NCBI GenBank assembly: GCA_903870185.1
Contig: CAIQCE010000132.1
Coordinates: forward strand, 1 to 11,597
DNA length: 11,597 nucleotides
Direction: 5' to 3'
Origin: an uncultured Gammaproteobacteria bacterium
Lineage (GTDB): Bacteria; Pseudomonadota; Gammaproteobacteria; Coxiellales; Coxiellaceae
Positions within the stretch are counted from its first letter, which is position 1. The number at the start of each line of letters is the position of its first letter. This document shows, one piece after another, positions 1 through 6,210 of this stretch. Position numbers and translations under genes: made by a program. The notes beneath the pieces were generated by a model. That model had not been told where the DNA came from and made no database searches. It saw nothing but the letters and a program-made list of their open reading frames with translations.

Positions 1-945
1 CAAAAAATAATATTTTCTATTCCAAATTAAAAATTCCAGCGGGGCTTTTAAGGGATCTGCACCAGAAAACTTTGATGCCATTAAAATTTTTCCAGGATCA
101 AAGAGGTTGCTGATGCTCGACTCAACACCTAAAGAAAATTGATAATTAATAGAATCTATCGTTCTCGCTAAATCTTGAGATGACTGATCTTGATAAACAA
201 CCTCAAATCGATCTGCCAAGGCACGAATCACTTGAAGTCCAATAGGAGCATGCGAGTAGATATTAATTTCAGAACCATGCTCATCAAATGAATAATCTAA
301 AGCTTTCAATTGAGTCTTATATCGTTCAATTGTAGATTGGATCAATGGTATTTCTGCCGGAAATTTTCTTAACAATTGAGCTAAATTTAACATTGATTGA
401 TCTTGAGAATTCCCAAAGATTTCTTTTGAAAGGGAATCAATAATCAACTCTGATGAAGCCTCATATGACTGAAAAAAAGCAAGATCATGATTGGAAATCA
501 TGATCTCCAATGGAAGTGAAAGTTCCCATAAGCGATTTAATATCAAAAGGGTAAAAAAATCATTTTGTCCTCGATCACAGAGCACATCTCCAATCAAACA
601 AATCCTTTCAACTTCATTGATGGAAATTTTATCTAAAATTCCTTTAAAATCTCGAAGATCATTTTCATTAAGCTCACCAACAGATTTTTGATATATCTTA
701 GAAAAATTCTCATAATCCTTTTCACTTAAATTATTCACCACACCTTGGCGAATTAAAAAATATAACAGATTTAATGAATTTCCATGAAGATCACCCAAGG
801 TTAGTCGAATATTAGGACCCAATGGATGATTCATATCCAGCTTAGGATAATGATAAAGATTAACCTTTCGATCAACTATGCCTGGATCATGCTCTGAATT
901 ATCTTGCGTAAAAATTGATTTCAAGTGTAACAAAAAATTTTTCAT
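1..945 (-). CDS. PPP-family metallophosphatase, possibly Wip-like (3' end outside window)
   Basis: An open frame starts at the ATG at 945 and runs off the left edge after 315 codons. The sequence shows the metal-binding motifs of PPP Ser/Thr-type phosphoesterases in order: GDLHGN (51-56), GDVLCDRG (119-126), SNHD (151-154) and SHAP (231-234), with an IWNR motif at 307-310. These normally place two metal ions for phosphate-ester hydrolysis. The second motif has three residues between GD and DRG where classical members have two. From memory, GD-x3-DRG-x-ND occurs in Legionella Wip-type phosphatases, which are Dot/Icm effectors that act in host cells. There is no signal peptide or membrane segment in the visible part. 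The start lies 2 bases after the stop of the M32 peptidase gene, so translation is probably coupled; the ribosome site (GGA) is weak. The phosphatase family call is firm; substrate and effector status are inference. Confidence 0.85.
   Translation of the reverse strand, partial: MKNFLLHLKSIFTQDNSEHDPGIVDRKVNLYHYPKLDMNHPLGPNIRLTLGDLHGNSLNLLYFLIRQGVVNNLSEKDYENFSKIYQKSVGELNENDLRDFKGILDKISINEVERICLIGDVLCDRGQNDFFTLLILNRLWELSLPLEIMISNHDLAFFQSYEASSELIIDSLSKEIFGNSQDQSMLNLAQLLRKFPAEIPLIQSTIERYKTQLKALDYSFDEHGSEINIYSHAPIGLQVIRALADRFEVVYQDQSSQDLARTIDSINYQFSLGVESSISNLFDPGKILMASKFSGADPLKAPLEFLIWNRKYYFL
482..506. repeat. Perfect 11-bp inverted repeat inside the phosphatase gene
   Basis: AGATCATGATT (482-492) and AATCATGATCT (496-506) are exact reverse complements with a 3-base loop, GGA. 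The repeat lies across the codons for the catalytic SNHD motif, so it may be a by-product of the protein sequence. In mRNA it would form a stable hairpin. No T-tract follows on either strand, so it is not a terminator. Confidence 0.7.
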
Positions 946-947
946 GT

Positions 948-2429
948 TCATCCATAGCGTTTTTGTAAATGTTCAATAAAATATCGAGCATTGAGTGGCT
1001 CACCTGTTGCCTGAATCAATAACTCAGGAGTATCCAATAAAGAACCCTTAGAATGAACATGCTGAGTTAGCCAACCCACTAAAGGCAAGAAATCACCTGA
1101 TTCAATAGATTGCATCAAATGAGGCTCTGCTTTTAATGCAAAACTAAAGAGCTGCGCTGACATCAATCGACCTAAAGTATATGCTGGGAAATAACCCATC
1201 AAGCCAGCTGGCCAATGAACATCCTGCATAACGCCATCTCTATAATTACCTGCAGTCGATAGACCGAAAGATTCCTTCATCCCTTGATCCCAAGCCTCCG
1301 GCAAATCTTTTACCTCAAGACTGCCCTCAATCATTTGTTGCTCTAACTCATACCGCAAAATCACATGCAAAGGGTAATGAACCTCATCTGCATCGACTCG
1401 AATATAGCCTGCCTTGACTTCAATATTCATCTGATAAATATTTTCAGGAGTAAATGCTTTTTGGTCACCAAAATACTTTGTTAATAAAGGTGTCAAGTAA
1501 CGGCTAAATTCAGGACTTCTGCAAGCCTGCATCTCCATTAACAAAGATTGGCTCTCATGAACCATCATTCCTAGAGCATGCCCTACTGGCTGATGAATCC
1601 ATTCTTTGGGACGATGCTGCTCATAAAGTGCATGGCCTGTTTCGTGAGTAATCCCCATCAAAGCTCTTATAAAACTATCGGTATAATAACGAGTGGTAAT
1701 ACGCACATCTTCTGACACTCCTCCACAAAAAGGATGATGGCTGACATCGAGTCTCCCATGGTCAAAATTAAAGCCCATTGTATTCATCACTTCTTGACCC
1801 AAGGCTTTTTGCTTTTCAATCTCAAATTCCCCAACCAATGGTTCGATAGGAAATTGCTTTTGATGTTCGATCACTTGTGGAATAAATGTGGGTAAAAATC
1901 GCTTTAGCTCTGCAAAAATAGGATCAATCAAGGCTTGGCTGACGCCTGGGGAAAAACTATCCAATAATGCGTCATAAGGGCTTAATTTAAAGAGATCACC
2001 CAATCGCTGGGCTTTTTCACGCTTAAGCGCTAAAACCTGAGTAAAGTGAGGGGCGAAATCTTTCCAATTATTATCGGCCCTCATCACACGCCAAGCCTGT
2101 TCAGAATGGATCGTGGCCTTAGTCAAGCGAGTCAAAAGATCCTCAGGAATAGCGGTGGACTCCAAATAAATTCGCTCCATTTTCTTTAAATTAGCTCGCT
2201 GCCAATCATTTTGAAGCTCTTCTGATTTTGCCTCTGAAATCCAATCGGCCGTTTGGGAGGTTACCAAAAGTTGATGGCGAAGCGTACTGAGCGTCGTCAA
2301 AGCTTCAGCACGAGCTTTCCCTCCACCCACTGGCATCATGACGGCTTCATCCCAATGCAAAATACTGTGCAAGTGAGCTAAATCAGAAATTTTTTTAAAT
2401 AAATCCTCTAAAGACAAATAGGCTTTCAT
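948..2429 (-). CDS. M32 family zinc carboxypeptidase (Taq/Pfu type)
   Basis: This is a cytoplasmic metallocarboxypeptidase that removes C-terminal amino acids from peptides. Counted from the ATG at 2429 it has 493 residues, the usual size for M32. The zinc site is plain: HETGH at 262-266 supplies two His ligands and the catalytic Glu, and E292 in HESQS (291-295) is the third ligand. The spacing of 30 residues is as I remember it for the Pyrococcus enzyme. Other M32 signatures are HPF (232-234), DVRITTRY (241-248), IRVDADEVHYPLH (343-355) and GYFPAYTLG (412-420). A longer frame could begin at a TTG (2441). That TTG overlaps the ribosome site TTGGAG, which sits 6 bases before the ATG at 2429, so I chose the ATG. 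The phosphatase gene follows 2 bases after the stop. Confidence 0.95.
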   Translation of the reverse strand: MKAYLSLEDLFKKISDLAHLHSILHWDEAVMMPVGGGKARAEALTTLSTLRHQLLVTSQTADWISEAKSEELQNDWQRANLKKMERIYLESTAIPEDLLTRLTKATIHSEQAWRVMRADNNWKDFAPHFTQVLALKREKAQRLGDLFKLSPYDALLDSFSPGVSQALIDPIFAELKRFLPTFIPQVIEHQKQFPIEPLVGEFEIEKQKALGQEVMNTMGFNFDHGRLDVSHHPFCGGVSEDVRITTRYYTDSFIRALMGITHETGHALYEQHRPKEWIHQPVGHALGMMVHESQSLLMEMQACRSPEFSRYLTPLLTKYFGDQKAFTPENIYQMNIEVKAGYIRVDADEVHYPLHVILRYELEQQMIEGSLEVKDLPEAWDQGMKESFGLSTAGNYRDGVMQDVHWPAGLMGYFPAYTLGRLMSAQLFSFALKAEPHLMQSIESGDFLPLVGWLTQHVHSKGSLLDTPELLIQATGEPLNARYFIEHLQKRYG

Positions 2430-2435
2430 CCGAGA

Positions 2436-2441
2436 CTCCAA
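2436..2441 (-). promoter_or_regulatory. Ribosome-binding site that sets the M32 peptidase start
   Basis: On the minus strand TTGGAG is followed by 6 bases and then the ATG at 2429. The alternative TTG start at 2441-2439 lies inside this site and has no ribosome site of its own. Confidence 0.7.
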
Positions 2442-2458
2442 GTGGGCAAATATCCACT

Positions 2459-2464
2459 ATCATA
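2459..2464 (-). promoter_or_regulatory. Possible -10 element for the M32 peptidase operon
   Basis: TATGAT on the minus strand (one mismatch to TATAAT) lies about 30 bases before the ATG at 2429, which would give a short leader. No good -35 is found 16-18 bases further upstream, so the call is weak. A short inverted repeat, AGTGG (2441-2445) and CCACT (2454-2458), lies just downstream and could be an operator or chance. Confidence 0.3.
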
Positions 2465-2489
2465 ACCTCTTAAAACTGATATGGGTAGC

Positions 2490-2518
2490 TTGACCTAAGA
2501 TGTCGCCAACTCTATGAT
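2490..2518 (+). promoter_or_regulatory. Sigma70-type promoter for the copper ATPase
   Basis: TTGACC (2490-2495), a 17-base spacer and TATGAT (2513-2518) match the housekeeping consensus at five of six bases in each hexamer. Transcription would begin near 2525. The -10 box overlaps the ATG codons at 2514 and 2517, so those could not be in the mRNA made from this promoter. No CueR-like dyad with a 19-base spacer is seen, so copper control through such a regulator is not supported. Confidence 0.6.
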
Positions 2519-2552
2519 GGCCCAATTAAGTAGATTTATAGAAGCCTGTCTT

Positions 2553-5363
2553 ATGCCTAAATCCATTCACACTTACTACTACGAACTCCCAGATGTCCAT
2601 TGTGGGTCTTGCACTTTTAATATTGAAGAAATTTTCAAAGATCATCCTGATAAAATTGCCTCCATTAATGCCAATCCTGCCACTAAAACAGCCATCGTAA
2701 ATGCCTTTTGCCCGATTGAAGAATTAGATCCTATTATTACTGAAGTAAAAGATTCAGGGCAAAGAATGATCAGGGCTAATGACCCCTTAAGCGTGAAAAC
2801 AAACAGTCCTCAAAAATATTGGAAACGATTCTGGGTGGCCAGCCTTCTAGGTATTCCACTGATGATTATTGATCTCTTGGGAGTGCTTCCAGGACCGACA
2901 CAAACCATCGGACTAACGATTCATATCGTGATTGCCTTAGTCACACTCGGTGTCATGATTTACAGTGGGGGAGAATATTTTAAATTAGCTTTCAGTCATT
3001 TAAAAAATCCCGACATGAATACCCTGCTGACTCTCGGGACCCTAAGTGCCTGGATATTTTCCATACTTATGATCGCAGTTCCTACCCTCATACCTGGAGG
3101 AAGCCATTTATTCTTATGTGCCTCTGTCATGATTCTCGCCATTGTAAATTTAGGAAGGGCTTTAAAAGAAGAAGCCAGCAATAAAATTGCTAAAGAAGTC
3201 GCCCAAGTGGGAGAGGTCTTTCATGATTTACAGCCTGATAAGGTTGAAATACTTAATGAAAGCTATGTCATAACTCAAGCCTCTGACCTTACCGATGATG
3301 ATTATAAAACAGTCGACTATCGAACGATTCAAAAAGGTGATCGAATCCTAGTAAGAGCAGGCAAACGATTCCCCATCGATGGCACTATTATTACTGAGGC
3401 GATCATCAGCACTGATGAAGAATGTTTAACCGGTGATGCAAATCCCGTAACCAAACGTCAAGCAAGCAAAGTTTTTGCAGGGACTCTATATCTCCCACAA
3501 GTAGAAGGCACTCAGGAAGTCATCATACAAGCTAATTGTGATGGTGCCTCTAGCACACTCAATAAATTACGTCATCATATTGCAGCAGCTCAGAATACTA
3601 AAACCTTCACAGTTTCCTTGGCTCAAAAAGCCTCTCGATACTTTAGTATCATTATTATTGCGATTGCATTCATTTCAGCCTTATTATGGTTACTCTTGGG
3701 ACCCGCTCCCATGCTGGGCTATGCGATAACGGTCTTTTTATCGGTCTTATTATGTGCCTGCCCCTGTGCCTTAGCACTCGCCCCTTACTCTGGCACCGTG
3801 GCTATTAATGAGGCTTTTAAAAATGGGATTTTGATTCACAATGCTCAAGTACTTGAAAACCTGCCCCAAGTGAACACCTGGATTTTTGATAAAACAGGAA
3901 CCCTCACAACAGGAGAAATGACACTCAACCAAATTATGGGTGAAGATGAGGCTTACACACAAGACCAACTGCTGCAATGGGCTGCCAGTGCTGAAAAAGA
4001 TTCACAACATTCCATCGCAAAAGCTTTAGTCGCAGAAGCCAAAAAAAAGAATCTACCCTTACTGAAATCTAGCACAGTCGGAAAATTTTCTCCGAATGAA
4101 ATTTGCAAACAAATTAAAGATGGGCCATTAATTCAGCTTGGAAATGAACAATATTTCAATAAAGATCCTGCTATCACTATTCCTCATCAACTTAAATTCC
4201 AAGCCGATCAGATGGCGATGCAAGGCAAAACACCGACCTTTCTGGCTGTCGATGGAAAGTGTATCGCTATCATTATCACAGAAGAAACTTTAAGACCCGA
4301 TGCTATTGATACTATTAGAGCTTTATCTCTAAATAGCAGAATCATTATGCTAACAGGCAGCAATGAATTAACAGCTAAAAGCATTGCAGATCGCTTTGAA
4401 AATGAAGACTATATTAAAATTATAGAAGTTCAATATGGAAAATCACCCATTGAAAAAGCTGAATTTATTGAATCTATTCGACAAAAAAAAGATGGTTCGA
4501 TTATTGGGATGGTAGGAGATGGCATCAATGATATGCCAGCGCTTAAAAAAGCCGATGTCGCGGTAGCCATCGGTGCCTGGACTCATGCAGCCAGTGTCGC
4601 CAACTTAAGCTTTAAAAATCCTGAATTAGGATCCATTATTAAAGCGATCAACCTAGCGCGTTCTACTCGAAACAATTTGATTCAAAATTTAAGCTGGGCT
4701 TTTATCTATAACTTTATCAGCATCCTCCTAGCTACTGGTGTTTTTTTTCCAGCATTTGGAGTCTTACTAAACCCTATTATGGCTAGTGCGATTATGGGAT
4801 TCTCATCTATTTTTGTATTGTTAAATGCCATGCGACTGAGTTACCAAATCGAAAAACAATTTAATCCAAAATTGACATTCTGGAAGAAAATACAACTAAG
4901 TTGGAAACAAAAATCTTTAGCTCAAAAAATCATCTCCATCAGTTTAATGAGCTTGTGCACCTTCTCAATATTGCTCGCTACTACACTGGTCTTTAATTTT
5001 GCCTCGGGATTTCCTCCCAGCGTGATTTTTAATTCGATGATATTAAGTTGCACCTGCTGCACAGGTATTGTTGGGATTCTTTCAGCAGTAGGATTATTTG
5101 GGTTACTCGCCTCTCTAATCATTGTAGTTGCAATTAAAAAAGCATTTCGTTCTAATCAGTCCTCCCCCACTTCTAAATCTGACACACCCAGCAATGAAGG
5201 ATCTCCAACACGAAGAAGCCTAGGGGATTTAGCCTCAAAGCCTTCCGAAGAATCCAAACCATCTTTTGGCTCAGGATGCCTGAAATTTTTTGCGCCAACC
5301 CGTGCCACCAGAACAACCTACCAATCTCATTCTTTTGTGATACCTAATAAAAGAAGATGTTAG
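2553..5363 (+). CDS. copA: Cu(I)-type P1B ATPase with HMA domain and C-terminal extension
   Basis: This inner-membrane pump probably exports Cu(I) at the cost of ATP. Numbered from the ATG at 2553 (936 residues), an N-terminal HMA domain holds CGSC (17-20). Membrane helices follow, then the actuator domain, the CPC metal-site motif (403-405), the phosphorylation site DKTGT with D446, and GDGIND (655-660). YN (719-720) and M-x2-SS (748-752) in the last core helices are signatures of the Cu(I) subgroup. Odd points are TGDA (293-296) where TGES is normal, and HS (486-487) where HP is normal. After the core, about residues 765-936 form an extension with two more predicted helices, a C-x-CC cluster (833-836), and a Ser/Pro/Lys-rich tail. 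The in-frame ATG at 2514 would add 13 residues but is covered by the -10 box. The ribosome site before 2553 (AGAAG, 8 bases away) is modest. The P1B call is firm; copper is likely, not shown. Confidence 0.92.
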   Translation: MPKSIHTYYYELPDVHCGSCTFNIEEIFKDHPDKIASINANPATKTAIVNAFCPIEELDPIITEVKDSGQRMIRANDPLSVKTNSPQKYWKRFWVASLLGIPLMIIDLLGVLPGPTQTIGLTIHIVIALVTLGVMIYSGGEYFKLAFSHLKNPDMNTLLTLGTLSAWIFSILMIAVPTLIPGGSHLFLCASVMILAIVNLGRALKEEASNKIAKEVAQVGEVFHDLQPDKVEILNESYVITQASDLTDDDYKTVDYRTIQKGDRILVRAGKRFPIDGTIITEAIISTDEECLTGDANPVTKRQASKVFAGTLYLPQVEGTQEVIIQANCDGASSTLNKLRHHIAAAQNTKTFTVSLAQKASRYFSIIIIAIAFISALLWLLLGPAPMLGYAITVFLSVLLCACPCALALAPYSGTVAINEAFKNGILIHNAQVLENLPQVNTWIFDKTGTLTTGEMTLNQIMGEDEAYTQDQLLQWAASAEKDSQHSIAKALVAEAKKKNLPLLKSSTVGKFSPNEICKQIKDGPLIQLGNEQYFNKDPAITIPHQLKFQADQMAMQGKTPTFLAVDGKCIAIIITEETLRPDAIDTIRALSLNSRIIMLTGSNELTAKSIADRFENEDYIKIIEVQYGKSPIEKAEFIESIRQKKDGSIIGMVGDGINDMPALKKADVAVAIGAWTHAASVANLSFKNPELGSIIKAINLARSTRNNLIQNLSWAFIYNFISILLATGVFFPAFGVLLNPIMASAIMGFSSIFVLLNAMRLSYQIEKQFNPKLTFWKKIQLSWKQKSLAQKIISISLMSLCTFSILLATTLVFNFASGFPPSVIFNSMILSCTCCTGIVGILSAVGLFGLLASLIIVVAIKKAFRSNQSSPTSKSDTPSNEGSPTRRSLGDLASKPSEESKPSFGSGCLKFFAPTRATRTTYQSHSFVIPNKRRC

Positions 5364-5373
5364 TTTATTAGGT
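5342..5373 (+). repeat. Inverted repeat around the ATPase stop codon
   Basis: ACCTAATAAA (5342-5351) and TTTATTAGGT (5364-5373) are exact reverse complements separated by 12 bases that hold the stop codon (5361-5363). The stem is AT-rich and no T-run follows it, so I do not call a terminator. The ATPase mRNA may read through into the next gene. Confidence 0.45.
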
Positions 5374-5401
5374 TGCGCTAATGCTTGGCACTAAGCCGTC
5401 G

Positions 5402-5422
5402 TCCTCTGGCTTGACCAGAGGA
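5402..5422 (+). promoter_or_regulatory. Perfect hairpin containing the ribosome-binding site of the 5430 gene
   Basis: TCCTCTGG (5402-5409) and CCAGAGGA (5415-5422) pair perfectly around the loop CTTGA. The 3' arm contains AGAGGA, which lies 7 bases before the ATG at 5430 and is the best ribosome site for that gene. When folded the site would be hidden, so the hairpin could restrain translation, for example in a temperature-dependent way. The core also resembles, from memory, a short palindrome with a CTTGA loop that is scattered through many proteobacterial genomes. The hairpin may therefore be a copy of a repeat that landed here. No T-tract follows, so it is not a classical terminator. Confidence 0.55.
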
Positions 5423-5429
5423 TCCATAA

Positions 5430-6071
5430 ATGAATTTTGGAGCCAGGCACCTTAATTCATTTAATCAGTCATTTATAGATCGCGCCGATTTTATTCATCG
5501 ATGTGTTATGGGCGAGGCTGATGCAAAACCTTTATCTAATGAGGACATATTAGCCCATAAAGAGGAATTATTTGACCAATTAAGGTTTACATTAGATGAA
5601 TATGAGGAAGAGAATTTAGCCATTTTAGAAAAAGCGCTGAATCCCAAGCACCCACTCGGGAAAATTTTCCATCAGCCCAGAGGAGCTAAGTTCTGGGGAA
5701 ACACGAATACCGTCAATAAATTAAGGATCGAACAATTTAAGCTACTCCTACCTCTTTGGCTAGAAGAAGGCCCTTCTTCTCATGATCAAAAAGCAGCCTA
5801 TGCAGCAGCACGAGCAGCACAAAATGCCTATGCAATAGCCCATAAAGAATGCTTCTATGAAGCCTTATGTGGAATAGCTGATACTACAGAAGGAGCTGAA
5901 CTTATTAGAGCTGCAAAAAATCCTGCAACAGGATTAGGCGCTATTTTTGCCACGCATCGAGGTATTTTTAAATTTGGAGAAACACGAACCAGAAAAGCAG
6001 TCAAAAAATTGACTGCACCAACTCGATTTACTGCAGTACCCCATCGTGCTGAAATGAAACTTAAATTATAG
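5430..6071 (+). CDS. Unrecognised 213-residue protein with an internal duplication
   Basis: I do not recognise the family. The protein holds two related units of about 58 residues, at 42-98 and 137-194. Both begin with AHKE followed by a helix-like stretch. They then share the pattern NP-x3-LG-x-IF-x3-RG-x4-G-x-T-x-T and end in KL. A linker rich in Ala (about 120-137) joins them, and the C-terminal 20 residues are basic. There is no signal peptide, membrane span or known catalytic motif, so a soluble binding or effector-like protein is possible. The start at 5430 is backed by AGAGGA 7 bases upstream; the next ATG (5508) has no ribosome site. The gene lies 66 bases after the ATPase on the same strand and may be co-transcribed. 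The two units make a real gene likely. Confidence 0.75.
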   Translation: MNFGARHLNSFNQSFIDRADFIHRCVMGEADAKPLSNEDILAHKEELFDQLRFTLDEYEEENLAILEKALNPKHPLGKIFHQPRGAKFWGNTNTVNKLRIEQFKLLLPLWLEEGPSSHDQKAAYAAARAAQNAYAIAHKECFYEALCGIADTTEGAELIRAAKNPATGLGAIFATHRGIFKFGETRTRKAVKKLTAPTRFTAVPHRAEMKLKL

Positions 6072-6123
6072 TCTCATATTTCATCACTTCCCCCAAAATA
6101 TTCATTCATAGATGAATTGCGAG

Positions 6124-6149
6124 AGCCTCTTAGTGGTACATTAGAGGCT
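6124..6149. repeat. Inverted repeat in the convergent gap
   Basis: AGCCTCT (6124-6130) and AGAGGCT (6143-6149) pair perfectly around a 12-base loop. It lies between two genes that converge (ends at 6071 and 6211), where a two-way terminator would be expected. Neither side has a T-run, so that role is only a guess. A weaker pair, ATTCAT (6100-6105) and ATGAAT (6112-6117), precedes it. Nothing else is seen in 6072-6210. Confidence 0.4.
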
Positions 6150-6210
6150 AAAGCTGGGTTATAAGACTAGGTTCACATAAGTTAGATGAAAACTTAGCAC
6201 ATCTCTGCGA

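Noticed and set aside
491..691. 66-codon plus-strand frame
   Set aside because: It lies wholly antisense within the phosphatase gene, whose motifs are clear in the other strand.
2430..2441. TTG start at 2441 for the M32 peptidase
   Set aside because: The TTG is part of the ribosome site for the ATG at 2429.
2996..5122. Short frames at 2996-3181, 3538-3729, 3771-3977 and 4922-5122
   Set aside because: All fall within the ATPase gene in other frames, and none has a recognisable motif or ribosome site.
5402..5422. Hairpin as rho-independent terminator of the ATPase gene
   Set aside because: No T-tract follows the stem, and the 3' arm serves as a ribosome site for the next gene.
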